The notes: generated by a model not told the origin, from the letters alone. 64,000 nucleotides of DNA from CAZDXJ01 sp050303615 (GCA_050303615.1 JBNLCC010000058.1:16957-80956), one strand, 5' to 3'; numbered from the stretch's first letter, positions 44,147 through 54,315 are shown. Program-made: numbers and translations.

Positions 44147-44674
44147 ATGAATCGACAAGAAATGCTTAGTGTGGTTGACGATCACGATCGGATTATCGGT
44201 ACTTCCCCCCGCACGGAAATACATAACCGCGGTTTACGCCATCGTGCCGTGCATATCTTGATTTTTAATGATCAACAACAGCTGTTCCTGCAAAAACGCA
44301 CCATGTCAAAAGACATCAACCCCGGCCTTTGGGACAGCTCCGCCGCCGGTCATGTCGATGCCGGGGAAAGTTACGATCATTGTGCTGTCCGGGAAATAAC
44401 AGAGGAATTGGGTATACCGGTTGATACGCCGCCTGAATTGCTGTTCAAATTACCGGCCTGTCAAGCAACCGGCATGGAATTTGTTCAAGTTTACTGCTGG
44501 CCTCATAACGGCCCTTTTAATCTGGCATCTGAGGAAATAGAGCGGGGCGAATGGAGTTCACTCCGGGAAATCAATGAAAGAGTGTCGGGCGACGATGCCT
44601 TATTGACGGAAACCTTTAAAACGCTGTGGCGGATTTACCAATCAAGGTCGAGGAATTTACCGGAGAAATCATGA
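44147..44674 (+). CDS. NUDIX hydrolase
   Basis: 175 aa. Complete Nudix box GHVDAGESYDHCAVREITEELG, to be read as GX5EX7REUXEEXG with every key residue, between residues about 65 and 87. The N-terminal MLSVVDDHDRIIGTSPRTEIHNRG resembles isopentenyl-diphosphate isomerase/YfcD-type Nudix proteins (binding D and R), so the substrate could be a diphosphate other than a nucleotide. 4-nt overlap (ATGA) with the NIF3-like gene. Confidence 0.9.
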   Translation: MNRQEMLSVVDDHDRIIGTSPRTEIHNRGLRHRAVHILIFNDQQQLFLQKRTMSKDINPGLWDSSAAGHVDAGESYDHCAVREITEELGIPVDTPPELLFKLPACQATGMEFVQVYCWPHNGPFNLASEEIERGEWSSLREINERVSGDDALLTETFKTLWRIYQSRSRNLPEKS

Positions 44675-45438
44675 CTGTCACCCGGCAGGAATTGAATGAG
44701 TTTTATCGCGCATTACTTAACCCGGATGTGTTTAGCGACTACTGCCCCAACGGCATGCAGATCGAGGGCAGCGAAAATATCAGTATGATCGCTTTTGCCG
44801 TTTCTGCAACCAGAGATTCAATAGCCCAGGCCATTGCCAAAAAAGCAGATGCCATGGTGGTGCATCACGGCCTCTTCTGGAAATTCCACGGCGTTCGCAC
44901 ATTAACCGGGGCATTTGCCCGGCGTGTCTTTCCCTTGGTCACCAACAACCTCTCTCTTTTTGCCTACCACTTGCCGTTGGATGCCCATGCCGAGGTGGGC
45001 AATGCTGCCGTATTGGGCAATAAGATTGATTGTCTGCAGCAAAAGCCTTTCGGCGATTACAAGGGCTCGCCCACCGGCGTCAAAGGGCTGTTAGCTGCGC
45101 CGACCTCTGCAATAGACCTGCAACGTAAACTTGAACAGGTATTAAATCATCCGGTTATTCTAGCCTCCCCCGATCAGCATCAGTTCATCAGTTCACTGGG
45201 CATTATTACCGGCGGTGCCAACAGCGAATGGCAGTTGGCGGAAAAATATGGCCTGGACGGTTATATAACCGGCGAGATTTCGGAACATGACTGGCATGAA
45301 AGTCAGGAAAGCGGCATCCATATGTTTGCCGGCGGCCATTACGCGACAGAACAATTCGGTATCCAGACGTTGATGGAAAGAACGCAACTGCAATTTGATA
45401 TCGACTGCTTTTATATCGGCAGCGATAATCCCGTATAA
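44671..45438 (+). CDS. NIF3/DUF34 family dinuclear metal protein (YbgI-like)
   Basis: 255 aa from the ATG at 44671, which has CGGAG 5-6 nt upstream and overlaps the Nudix stop. Metal-binding VVHHGLFW (His pair) and a later HYATEQFGI and GHY motif match the NIF3 toroid hexamers. The phrase SDYCPNGMQIEG near the start is family-typical. Proposed roles range from GTP cyclohydrolase I-type 2 activity to metallochaperone; the exact activity is unproven. Confidence 0.9.
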   Translation: MTVTRQELNEFYRALLNPDVFSDYCPNGMQIEGSENISMIAFAVSATRDSIAQAIAKKADAMVVHHGLFWKFHGVRTLTGAFARRVFPLVTNNLSLFAYHLPLDAHAEVGNAAVLGNKIDCLQQKPFGDYKGSPTGVKGLLAAPTSAIDLQRKLEQVLNHPVILASPDQHQFISSLGIITGGANSEWQLAEKYGLDGYITGEISEHDWHESQESGIHMFAGGHYATEQFGIQTLMERTQLQFDIDCFYIGSDNPV

Positions 45439-45505
45439 ACCGAACCACTTCCCAATGGTGGAAAACGTTTTTTGCTAAAATTACATTTTTCGCTTCCTTT
45501 CTATC

Positions 45506-46177
45506 ATGAAAACAGAAAAACATAACATCACCGTTAACCAACAAACGGAAGTTTCTTCTGTCTGGCTGATACCCGATGATTATCAGGCGGTTTTGGTCAT
45601 TGCTCATGGTGCCGGCAATGGTATGAATTCCGATTTCATCAGCTTTCTGCATCAGAGTTTTGCCGAACAGGGCTTTTTAACGGTTAAATTTAATTTTCCT
45701 TATATGGAACGGGGAGGCAAGGCTCCCGACCGCGCGCCGGTACTGGAAGCAACTTGGCAGGCCGTTATTACCACAGTACTGGAAAAAACCCGCTGTCATC
45801 CGGAACAATTATTTTTATCAGGCAAGAGCATGGGGGGCAGATATGCGTCTGTCATCGCAAGCCGGCAGATTGAATTGGGCGGGCTAATTTTTTTCGGTTA
45901 TCCGCTGCACTCTCCCGGCAAAACGGATAAAGTACGTGCCGAACATTTCGCGGCAATTCGCTGCCCGATGCTGTTTATTCAAGGCTCACGTGATTCATTA
46001 TGCAATCTGGAAAAACTGCACGACGTACTAGCGCCGCTGCATCCCGCCGCAACACTGCATGTCATTGTCGGCGGGGATCATTCTTTCCGGGTTTTGAAGC
46101 GGCTGAACCGGTCCGAAGCTGAAGTATGGAATGACATTATTCAAACCGGCAGCAAATGGATCAGGGAACACCTGTAA
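45506..46177 (+). CDS. Alpha/beta hydrolase, KANL3/Tex30-like (dienelactone-hydrolase-type)
   Basis: 223 aa. HGAGNGMNSDF forms the oxyanion region, GKSMGGR the nucleophile elbow (Ser), SRDSL the Asp strand and GDHSFR the catalytic His: a complete triad. The sequence FNFPYMERGGKAPD is typical of KANL3/Tex30-like hydrolases in bacteria. Substrate unknown. Separated by 67 bp from the NIF3-like gene, likely same transcript. Confidence 0.85.
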   Translation: MKTEKHNITVNQQTEVSSVWLIPDDYQAVLVIAHGAGNGMNSDFISFLHQSFAEQGFLTVKFNFPYMERGGKAPDRAPVLEATWQAVITTVLEKTRCHPEQLFLSGKSMGGRYASVIASRQIELGGLIFFGYPLHSPGKTDKVRAEHFAAIRCPMLFIQGSRDSLCNLEKLHDVLAPLHPAATLHVIVGGDHSFRVLKRLNRSEAEVWNDIIQTGSKWIREHL

Positions 46178-46351
46178 ATTCAATGCTGTGGTTTTCGCCG
46201 TTATTTTCGGGTTGAGATGATACCGGCTGCTGTTGTTGAGCCTGGATTTTCCAAAATATCGTGTCTGACCTTGAGTATCACCACATTAATAAACAAGCCA
46301 TTACGAAGTATATTTAGGATAAGACATCAAATTTCGGTTTTTTATATCGGC

Positions 46352-48442
46352 TTATCCCGATTTTTCCCGGCGGGAGAAGAGATTAGGTCGCTGGAATCTG
46401 TCGTGCGATGGATATATCCTATAGTCACTGGCGCAGGATTTTTCATCCTTCATTACCGCGGCTACCGTCCTCGGCGGTATGGCGACCCGCGCCATTTCCT
46501 TGGTCATCGCCTGGTACAGCAGTATGTTTAATTCTCGGATAGGCGCGTCGCTGTCTGCCGCGCTGTTATAGGTTTCCAATGCACCTTCAGCGCTATCATG
46601 GACGAATAATTGGATGTCTTGGCCGTGCTTGAGCTGGGTCAGTTCGGTATAGTCGTAAGCGGCGTAAGCTGCGCCGTTCAGTTTATAATCCAAGGGACTG
46701 AAATAACGGGCATATTTGTGGGTGCCGTCGAACACGCCGCGCAAGATGCCGCGTTTGGTCAAGTCTATGCCGCAGCCGGTGTCTTCGTCCCAAACCGTTT
46801 TGTAAATATAGTCGGCATCCAGCGACGATTCGATCGTGTCGTTGGCAAACAGCACCCAGTTCCGGCCCTGTTTCCCGTCCGACCATTTCGGGCTTTGGTA
46901 AACCTGCGGGGCTTGCAGGACGCTGGTCAAGCTCACACCGGGCAAATGGTCAAGCATGCGTAAACGAGTCAAGACGGCACCGAATTTGGCTTTGTACCAG
47001 GCATGATTCCTACCAGCCCAATACATCAAGGTCGGTGTTAAATCGACCGACGACGCCAAGGCCGGGACATCGATATCGATGGTCGGCAGATATTGTTTGG
47101 CCAGAGCGCCGTTACTGTCTGACAAGCGTGCGACGACAAACGGTAATTGGTTGTTTTCGTGGTAAACAAACGCGGCTTTTTGCCGCAACGGCATAACTAC
47201 GGGCGACTCCGCTAACGCCTCTTCGGACGATTCGCCTTCGGGGGTCGATGCCGCCTGGAAATAGCGGCTGCTACCCATGTGAGACAGGGCCAGTTCGCCG
47301 TGGTCGGCGGTCAGGATGAACAGCGTATCATCCGTTAAGCCATTGTCCTTGACGGCGTTGATGACTCGCAAAACCGCCCGGTCGTTGTCGATGATGCAGT
47401 TCAGGTAGTAATTCAAGTACACCTGCCAAAGCGGTACCGTGATTTCTTGGGTGCCCAGCTCGGGGTGGTTGTTGTCGTTGTATACCGTGATCGTGGTTTG
47501 CACGTCGTCATCCAAGGTGACGTTACCGAACCAAGCCGACAATATGCTGGCCCATTCGTCCAGGTTGGCCGGCCGGGGGCCGGACGTGTCGACGCTGTAG
47601 CCGTCCACGCCATCGGCGTTATCGGGTTTATGGGGATTCCACCAATACAGGTAAGATTTGGTCTGTGGAATGGGCGACAACGGAAAGGTATCACCTTGCT
47701 CGATTTGGAAATCCCCGTCCTCGCCGTCCGTATCGACCAGCATGATGTCGTGGGGATTAATGAAATTGACGGCCAGCAAAAACGGGATCTGGGCGGCATT
47801 CTTTTCGATGGCGGTCGTGGACAGCCAGTCCTCGGCATAGCCGGCAATATCGAAGTCGCGCAACGCGCCGGCCAGCGGACCTTCGCTGTCACCCATCCGG
47901 GTCGGTCCCTGCCAATCATGAAAGCCGTACCAGGTCAACATGCGTCTGGTTCCGTTCGGTTCCTCTAACACATCGTCCTTGGCTAAATGAACCTTGCCTT
48001 TATAGGCGCAGTAGTATCCCGTTGCGCCGAGTACATCGGCCATCGTCGGCACGTTAGGGTTGAGCGATTTTTGCTCGTCGAAATCCAGGTTGTCGACGAT
48101 GCCGTTATCGACCGCGTGATGACCCGAATAAAGAATGCCGCGTGCCGGGCTGCAGGGCGCGGTAGGGGTGAAGTAATTGCCGAAGCGCACGCCATGGTTG
48201 CGCAACTGCATGCGTCCCGGCAGCAAGTCGTGGTAGCTTGCCAGGAGTTCGGGCGGGATCAACGTTTCGGTACGGCGCCAGTGGCGTTCTTCGTCGCTGA
48301 CGATCAGCACAATATTGGGACGATCGACGGTTCCTGCCGCCTTTGGCAGCTTGCCGAGTAACGGACTGAGTCCCAGCAAGGCACCACTGCCCGCGGACAT
48401 TTGCAGAAACCGGCGGCGGTTTGGATTGGTCTTCTTGATCAT
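46352..48442 (-). CDS. Tat-exported Cys-type sulfatase
   Basis: 696 aa. The twin-arginine signal PNRRRFLQMSAGSGALLG directs folded export. The alkaline-phosphatase-superfamily fold has metal-binding VLIVSDEERHW, C97 in APCSPARG (the CxPxR site converted to formylglycine), and ILTADHGELA for the second metal-Asp/His. Larger than most sulfatases, with an insert around the VDTDGEDGDFQIEQGD and WWNPHKPDN region. No sulfatase-maturating enzyme (anSME or FGE) is in the window. Base composition appears more GC-rich than the neighbours, which may hint at acquisition. Substrate unknown. Confidence 0.88.
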   Translation of the reverse strand: MIKKTNPNRRRFLQMSAGSGALLGLSPLLGKLPKAAGTVDRPNIVLIVSDEERHWRRTETLIPPELLASYHDLLPGRMQLRNHGVRFGNYFTPTAPCSPARGILYSGHHAVDNGIVDNLDFDEQKSLNPNVPTMADVLGATGYYCAYKGKVHLAKDDVLEEPNGTRRMLTWYGFHDWQGPTRMGDSEGPLAGALRDFDIAGYAEDWLSTTAIEKNAAQIPFLLAVNFINPHDIMLVDTDGEDGDFQIEQGDTFPLSPIPQTKSYLYWWNPHKPDNADGVDGYSVDTSGPRPANLDEWASILSAWFGNVTLDDDVQTTITVYNDNNHPELGTQEITVPLWQVYLNYYLNCIIDNDRAVLRVINAVKDNGLTDDTLFILTADHGELALSHMGSSRYFQAASTPEGESSEEALAESPVVMPLRQKAAFVYHENNQLPFVVARLSDSNGALAKQYLPTIDIDVPALASSVDLTPTLMYWAGRNHAWYKAKFGAVLTRLRMLDHLPGVSLTSVLQAPQVYQSPKWSDGKQGRNWVLFANDTIESSLDADYIYKTVWDEDTGCGIDLTKRGILRGVFDGTHKYARYFSPLDYKLNGAAYAAYDYTELTQLKHGQDIQLFVHDSAEGALETYNSAADSDAPIRELNILLYQAMTKEMARVAIPPRTVAAVMKDEKSCASDYRIYPSHDRFQRPNLFSRREKSG

Positions 48443-49010
48443 TAAGTCCCTCCTCGGGTTTGTTGTTAAATGGGAGCAAAACGCACAGCCGTTAGCGCTT
48501 TAAAACTCGTTCCGCTTGTTCGAGAGTTTTGACGCGCGCTTATGATGTATATGTTTGGAAAAGAGAAAAGCTTAACAGCAAGGGAAAGTATTTTAGCTCG
48601 ACTGTCGCACAACTCTAATTTTCTGTTGGCCCGCCATTAACGCGATTGGAGTAGGGATCATAATGGGGACAACGCATAACCGGCTACCACGTTTTCTGCC
48701 TGGGAACCGCCAGTTACAGTATTGTGAGTAAATTAAAAGCGGTGGCATTTTAAAATGCAATGGTATGCCGCCGTTTGTAGAAGAGAGTTTCTATACGAAC
48801 CGATAAAAGACAGATTTGAACTGGACAGATACCTGAAACTGTCTTGTATAATCTGAAAGCGGGGACATGGCAATATCTTTATCCATTTCGGCTACGAACA
48901 CGGGTTGAGTTAGGGATAAAGATCAAACCTGGTTAATCTGGTAAAAGCGGCTCAATGGGGGCGTGAACAAGGCCCGACAAGGAATCTTACCTCTGAAGGC
49001 AAATAGACGC
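48443..49010. other. Divergent intergenic region with palindromes, no gene recognised
   Basis: 568 bp between the sulfatase (minus) and CAT-like gene (plus). Two dyads stand out. One is the perfect palindrome GCATTTTAAAATGC at 48745-48758, which sits inside a wider GCGG...CCGC inverted repeat. The other is AAAACTC...GAGTTTT at 48502-48530. These may be operators. No convincing ORF. Confidence 0.4.
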
Positions 49011-49643
49011 ATGAGAAAAATCGACTTTGAAAATTATCCGCGCAGGGCTTTATTTGAGGCCTTCAAGGATCGGGACGTACCCTTTTTTTCCGTGACTGCT
49101 CCTATCGACATCACGCATTTCAAGAGGTTTGTCGATGACCACCATTGCGGTTTTTTCGTGTCCCTAGGCTTTCTAATTTCCAAGGCCGTCAATTTGGTTC
49201 CGGAATTGCGGCATAGAATAATCGACGGAGAATTGTTTGAATTCGAGCAGGTAGATCCCGGCTACACCGTGTTACTTAATGATAGAACGTTTTCATTCTG
49301 CGATTCGTTATATTATGAAGACTTCGAAACGTTTAGAAGCTATGCCAATACCAGAATAAGGCAGGCCAGAGAATCTCCGGATTGCAGCACCGGAGAAAAA
49401 CATCACATGTTCTTTATTACCAATCTACCGTGGTTTAGCTTTACTTCGATTACCCACCCTTATGACAAAAAATACGGCTGTATCCCGGTTATTTCGATAG
49501 GCAAGTATCTTGAGCAGAGCGGGAAACTCGTCGTTCCAATCGGAATACAAGTTCATCATGGTGTAGTCGATGGTCTTCACGTCGGCGAATTTTACGAGCA
49601 CTTATCGGCCATGTGCCAAGCGCCTGATGAATATTTGCGATAG
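49011..49643 (+). CDS. Chloramphenicol-acetyltransferase family protein
   Basis: 210 aa, the size of CAT monomers, starting at the ATG after AAGG; an upstream GTG would add 16 residues. The catalytic motif HHGVVDGLH (H183, D187) is intact. FFVSLGFLISKAVNLVPELRHRI matches the CAT fold (in parts), with LPWFSFTSITHP equivalent to the substrate-pocket stretch. Members outside classical cat genes often acetylate unknown acceptors, so resistance should not be assumed. Confidence 0.85.
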   Translation: MRKIDFENYPRRALFEAFKDRDVPFFSVTAPIDITHFKRFVDDHHCGFFVSLGFLISKAVNLVPELRHRIIDGELFEFEQVDPGYTVLLNDRTFSFCDSLYYEDFETFRSYANTRIRQARESPDCSTGEKHHMFFITNLPWFSFTSITHPYDKKYGCIPVISIGKYLEQSGKLVVPIGIQVHHGVVDGLHVGEFYEHLSAMCQAPDEYLR

Positions 49644-49751
49644 TTGCGCGATTGGTTGTCGGCCTCAGCGATTCGGCAGTTTTTTCACGGCGCTGAGAAT
49701 TTTCGGTAGAATACACGGCACTTATGCCTACCGTAAACCAAATGGGTTTAT

Positions 49752-51014
49752 ATGAGTCGAAACGCTTCTATCGTTGCTTGCCACGACTGCGGATTGTTGC
49801 AGCGGATCAGCCATATGCCGGAAGACGGTGCGGCGCTGTGCTGCCGTTGTGAGGCGGTACTACGCAAACGCCGGCGCATGAAGCCCGCTAAAAGTATTGA
49901 ACACATGCTGGCGCTGGTTGTTACCGGTATTGTGCTTTTCGTTATAGCCAATGCGTTTCCGATTGTCAGTTTGCGAGTCGGCGAGAATGAAATGGCCACC
50001 ACGCTATTTGCCAGTGTTCGCTATTTGTCGACGCACGACATGTTGATTCTGGCAGGTTTGGTTTTTGTGACCGGTTTCGGAGCCCCATTGGTGCAATTGT
50101 GCGGTTTGTTGTATATCCTGCTGCCGTTGTATTTCAATCGCATTTCTGTCTATGCGCCGCGAGTTTACCACTTGGTGCGGTTTGTTTCCTTGTGGAGCAT
50201 GCCGGAAGTCCTGATGCTGGGGATTTTGGTTTCAGTGGTCAAATTATCTGCTATGGCGACGGTGATTCCGGGGATTGCATTATGGACATTCGGGCTATTG
50301 ATTTTCATCGTTGCTGCCATACTTGTGGAGTTGGATACGGAAACGCTCTGGAAGCAAATCAGTCCGAAAATCCGATCCCTGAAGCAACAGTCGTTCAATC
50401 AAAACGTGCAGTTGATAAATTGCCATGCTTGCCATTTGCTGACTCCGGTAGTGCAACAACAGCAGCGGCATCAAACTCGGTGCCCGCGTTGCAGCGCAGT
50501 TTTGCATGTAAGGAAACCGGAGAGCCCCGCGCGATGTACGGCATTGCTGCTTGCCGCATTCGTTATGTATATTCCTGCGAATCTCCTGCCGGTAATGGTG
50601 ATTACGAGTCTGGGCAAAACCGAGAGCGATACGATTATGAGCGGCGTGATCAGTCTGGCAACCTCGGGAGACTGGCCACTGGCACTGGTTGTGTTCATCG
50701 CCAGCATAGTCGTTCCTTCGCTTAAATTGCTGATTTTGTCCATGTTGCTGCTAACCGTACGCTTCAAGGCCCGGTGGATGCCGAAGGAAAGAACTCGGCT
50801 ATACCGGTTGACCGAGGTGATCGGGCGTTGGTCGATGGTGGATATTTTTGTGGACACGTTGATGGCGTCGCTGATCCAGATTCAGGGACTGATGGTTATC
50901 GAGGTCGGCGCGGGGGCGGTTGCTTTTGGTTCGGTAGTAGTGTTGACCATGTTGGCCGCGATGGCGTTCGATCCGCGACTGATATGGGACAATCTGGAGA
51001 AAGTAAATGAGTGA
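49752..51014 (+). CDS. pqiA: PqiA intermembrane-transport inner-membrane protein
   Basis: 420 aa. Two homologous halves, each beginning with a zinc-ribbon-like Cys pair set: CHDCGLLQ..CCRCEAVL (about 9-37) and CHACHLLTP..RCPRCSAVL (about 220-248). Each is followed by four transmembrane helices. Known role: energising or anchoring partner of PqiB, an MCE tunnel for phospholipid movement between membranes. The gene overlaps pqiB by 8 bp. Confidence 0.94.
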   Translation: MSRNASIVACHDCGLLQRISHMPEDGAALCCRCEAVLRKRRRMKPAKSIEHMLALVVTGIVLFVIANAFPIVSLRVGENEMATTLFASVRYLSTHDMLILAGLVFVTGFGAPLVQLCGLLYILLPLYFNRISVYAPRVYHLVRFVSLWSMPEVLMLGILVSVVKLSAMATVIPGIALWTFGLLIFIVAAILVELDTETLWKQISPKIRSLKQQSFNQNVQLINCHACHLLTPVVQQQQRHQTRCPRCSAVLHVRKPESPARCTALLLAAFVMYIPANLLPVMVITSLGKTESDTIMSGVISLATSGDWPLALVVFIASIVVPSLKLLILSMLLLTVRFKARWMPKERTRLYRLTEVIGRWSMVDIFVDTLMASLIQIQGLMVIEVGAGAVAFGSVVVLTMLAAMAFDPRLIWDNLEKVNE

Positions 51015-52575
51015 ATCGTTTCGGGATGAGCAATGGGATAATTTACCGGAGAGCGACATCCGGCCCCGATCGAAATTTTCCATTGTCTGGCTGGTGCCCC
51101 TGGTGGCGCTATTGATCGGTGCATGGATAGCATACAAGGCTTGGTCTGAAATGGGGCCGACGATTATGATTACTTTTAAAACGGCGGAGGGCCTGGAAGC
51201 GGGAAAAACCAAAATAAAATATAAAAACGTCGAAATCGGCCAGGTTACCAGTATCAGCTTGAATCATGAAACCGATGCCGTAGAGGTGACCGCCGAAATG
51301 AATAAGAATTCCAAACCGTTTCTTACCGACCGGACCCGTTTTTGGGTGGTTAGCGCACGCATCAACGCCAGCGGCGTTTCCGGCTTGGAAACGTTGTTGG
51401 CAGGCGCCTATATCGGCATTGATCCCAATACCAAGGGAAAATCGACGCGCAGATTTATCGGTTTGGATATTCCGCCGGTAATTACGCAAAACATACCCGG
51501 TAAACATTTTATTCTGCATACGAAGGATTTGGGATCGCTGAAAAGGGATATACCGGTTTATTATCGGAAATTCAGCGTCGGCCTGGTCGAAGACGTTAAA
51601 CTCACTGAGGATGGCTCGTCGATCACGGTGCGTATATTTATCCGTGAACCCTATGACCGTTGGGTCAAGAAAAACACCAAATTCTGGAATGCTAGCGGTA
51701 TTGATTTTTCAATGAGCGCCAACGGCATCAACATGCAAACTGAGTCCCTGGTCTCAATATTGGTTGGAGGAATTGCGTTTGAATCGCACGACCATGATAA
51801 GAAAACCGAACCGGCGGACAATGGTGCTGAATTCAAGTTGTACGCAAACCGGGAAGAGACTCTAAAGAGGGACTACAAAATCGGTCCTAAATATGTCGTC
51901 AATTTTTCCGAGTCGGTGCGCGGTTTGACAGTAGGTGCGCCGGTGGAATTCAGGGGCATACAAGTGGGCGAGGTCACGGATATAGAACTGGTCTTCGATA
52001 CCGCGAGTAAGCAAATCAGGGTTCCGGTGACGGCGAGGATTGACTATGAAAGGATTGCATTCAAGGGAAATCGCGATACAGCCGAGCAGCTTTTTATTTC
52101 TTACAAAGAGCGCACCGATTATTTTGTTAAGCATGGTTTGAGAGCGCAATTACAAACCGGTAACTTGATTACCGGACAATTGTATGTCGAGCTCGATTTT
52201 TTTCCGAGTGCGCCACCAGCTGTTGTCGATTGGAATGCCGACATTCCGGAGTTCCCCGCTGTGCCTGGTGTATTGGGAGCCGTAAAACAGGACATTACCA
52301 GTATTCTGAAGAAAATGGATAAGACGATGACCCAGGTTAAGGAATTGAGTTATAAGCTTAATCATACCTTAGAACCGGAAATATCCGCTGCCTTGAAGCA
52401 GGCGGAAAAGTCGCTCGGCGTGATTGAAAACACCTTGAAAAACGATTCGCCTCTGCAGCAAGATTTGCAGATCACGTTACGGGAGATGGCAAGGACCGCA
52501 AGATCGGTGAGGAATCTGGCCGATTATCTGGAACGGCATCCTGAATCACTCATTGAAGGCAAAAAGGGCAATTGA
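51007..52575 (+). CDS. pqiB: PqiB MCE/MlaD-domain tunnel protein
   Basis: 522 aa. One N-terminal transmembrane helix (IVWLVPLVALLIGAWIAYKA), three MlaD domains (about 55-150, 165-245, 290-390; for example GLEAGKTKIKYKNVEIGQV, LTVGAPVEFRGIQVGEV) and a long C-terminal coiled coil (430-510). In E. coli PqiB forms a hexameric needle spanning the periplasm. Overlaps both pqiA and the beginning of pqiC. Confidence 0.95.
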   Translation: MSESFRDEQWDNLPESDIRPRSKFSIVWLVPLVALLIGAWIAYKAWSEMGPTIMITFKTAEGLEAGKTKIKYKNVEIGQVTSISLNHETDAVEVTAEMNKNSKPFLTDRTRFWVVSARINASGVSGLETLLAGAYIGIDPNTKGKSTRRFIGLDIPPVITQNIPGKHFILHTKDLGSLKRDIPVYYRKFSVGLVEDVKLTEDGSSITVRIFIREPYDRWVKKNTKFWNASGIDFSMSANGINMQTESLVSILVGGIAFESHDHDKKTEPADNGAEFKLYANREETLKRDYKIGPKYVVNFSESVRGLTVGAPVEFRGIQVGEVTDIELVFDTASKQIRVPVTARIDYERIAFKGNRDTAEQLFISYKERTDYFVKHGLRAQLQTGNLITGQLYVELDFFPSAPPAVVDWNADIPEFPAVPGVLGAVKQDITSILKKMDKTMTQVKELSYKLNHTLEPEISAALKQAEKSLGVIENTLKNDSPLQQDLQITLREMARTARSVRNLADYLERHPESLIEGKKGN

Positions 52576-52577
52576 CA

Positions 52578-53180
52578 GTGAACAAACAAACCCTATTAAC
52601 TTATGCTACTATGGCGGCTTTGATGATGACCGGCTGCGCCAGTTCACCAGATGCCAAATTTTATACGTTGAGTGCAATCGACAGGTATGCACCGCCCGTG
52701 AGTTTGACAACGGCTCTGCAAAATGTTGCCGTTAAAGTCGGCCCTGTTTCTATCCCCGATGCTTTGGATCAATCGCAGATTATTTCCCGAACGGGGAAAA
52801 ACCGGTTGATTGTGGACGAATTCCATCGCTGGGGCGGTGATTTACAGCTGACGATTCAACTCGTCCTCGCCGAAAATATTTCGCTACTGTTGCCGACGGA
52901 ACAGGTTATTTTGAATCAAGATGTGACGCCGTTACCAGCCGATTATCAGGTGATTGTCCATTTTCGGGAATTTGACGGCGAGTTGGGTGGAACGGTTATG
53001 CTGAATGCCGACTGGACAATAGTCCGCTTCGGTAAAAAGAATATCGTACGTGGCGGAAAATTGGTATTCCGGGAAAACACCACTGGGCCGGGGTATCAGG
53101 CATATGTCGCGGCGCAAAGCCGGTTGTTGGCAAAATTCAGCCGGGAAATTGTGGCTGAGATCAATGGCCAAATGCAGTAA
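52578..53180 (+). CDS. pqiC: PqiC outer-membrane lipoprotein
   Basis: 200 aa from the GTG at 52578, which has AAGG 9 nt upstream; a TTG 6 nt earlier overlaps the pqiB stop. Lipobox MMTGC, then SSPDAKFYTLSAID, the conserved LYxL-type start of ABC-transport auxiliary (DUF330) lipoproteins; IPDALDQSQIISRTGKNRL also fits. Binds the distal end of the PqiB tunnel at the outer membrane. Completes pqiABC. Confidence 0.92.
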   Translation: MNKQTLLTYATMAALMMTGCASSPDAKFYTLSAIDRYAPPVSLTTALQNVAVKVGPVSIPDALDQSQIISRTGKNRLIVDEFHRWGGDLQLTIQLVLAENISLLLPTEQVILNQDVTPLPADYQVIVHFREFDGELGGTVMLNADWTIVRFGKKNIVRGGKLVFRENTTGPGYQAYVAAQSRLLAKFSREIVAEINGQMQ

Positions 53181-53299
53181 AGTAGATCATGCTCAACGCA
53201 AATAAAGAGCAAAAATCTAAACTTCTTGCGACACGTGATCGCTTACAGGATACAACGCCTTTAAATGATTTTACAAATGGGGCTTTTTACTAAAGATGC

Positions 53300-53487
53300 T
53301 TATTTAATATGGCTCCTGAGACCACCTACAATGGCATCCAGTTGATTGTCGGATAATTCAGAAACGAGGTCATCCCGTTCGTCTTCATCTTGGTAAAAGT
53401 CATGCCCTTCTTTTTCCTGGACTTGCCCTTTTGCCGCTTCCGTTTGCGCATTTCCGGGTTGTTGTTTGAAAAGATTATCAGTCTTGA
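53300..53487 (-). pseudogene. Remnant of a double-glycine RiPP/bacteriocin-type precursor peptide
   Basis: The minus-strand frame reads ...TDNLFKQQPGNAQTEAAK (and on) through an acidic stretch (FYQDEDERDD) to SELSDNQLDAIVGG and a six-residue tail LRSHIK. The ELSDxQLDAIVGG ending is typical of double-Gly leaders exported by peptidase-type ABC systems. No start codon lies between the putative beginning and the IS91 remnant; the frame simply runs antisense into the transposase. Insertion therefore seems to have removed the true 5' end. An NHLM-type exporter fragment lies on the other side of the same insertion. Confidence 0.5.
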
Positions 53488-54315
53488 GCGTTTTATCGGC
53501 GCCGACGCCCCGAACGCAGCGCGGTTTATCAGGTCGTGCAAGGTCATCTCGAAACCTGGCTGGCCGGCTGCCGGAACACAGATGAGGATGGCTTCCGGGC
53601 TGCTGGATACCTTGAACAGGATTTACGCAAGTATCTTCAGTGCGGCATCCTGGCCCATGGCTTTGCCCGGGCGCGCTGCCTGCGCCGATTGTGGTTACGA
53701 TTTTCTGATCGCATTCTCTTGTAAAGGGCGAGGGACCTGCCCTTCCTGTAATACACGGCGCATGGTGGAAACGGCGGCACACCTGGTTGATGAGGTTTTT
53801 CCGCAGGTCCGGGTACGGCATTGGGTGCTCGCTTTTCCCAAACGGCTACGGTATTTTCTAGCCCGAGATGCCGATTTGCTTAATCGCGTCTTGTAGATTT
53901 TTCTGAACAGCGTGGAAAAGGCGCATCTATCGTGCTGCCCGGATGCATCGGATAATGCCCGGCTGGTAGCGGTCACCTTTGTTCATCGGTTTGGTTCGGC
54001 GCTGAATAGCGACATCCACCTCCACTGCTGCGTGGTCGATGGTGTGTTCGGTGCCGCAGATGAATCCCTTCGATTTGACCAAGCGCTCTTAACGCCTCAA
54101 GCCATCGCCAAGGTGCAGACCGAGGTCAGGGAACGGGTGCTGCGTCTGTTCAAGCGGCGAGCGCTGCCTTCCTCACCGAGGCGGATCCGATTCAACGAAT
54201 CCTATTCCATATCGGTGAACCGGCCACACCGCCACGAATTAAGCCAGCTCGAGCGCCCCACCGGACTGGCTGGAGCCCGATTTTGATCAAACCGATCCCA
54301 ATGAATCGGAACAAG
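53488..54315 (+). mobile_element. Degenerate IS91-family transposase (frameshifted)
   Basis: Sense appears in alternating frames. First comes RRRRPERSAVYQVVQGHLE..FARARC (to about 53690). Then a frame change to CADCGYDFLIAFSCKGRGTC..CNTRRM, the zinc-binding domain, continuing as HWVLAFPKRLRYFLA to an in-frame TAG at 53894. Then come NARLVAVTFVHRFGSALNSD and HLHCCVVDGVF of the HUH Y2 transposase. Finally, after another break, PDWLEPDFDQTDP, the usual IS91 C-terminus, joins the ABC fragment. Non-functional. Confidence 0.8.

Noticed and set aside
53300..53821. 173-codon minus-strand frame taken as one gene
   Set aside because: Its 5' two-thirds is antisense to the IS91 transposase; only the last 60 or so codons look like a peptide leader.
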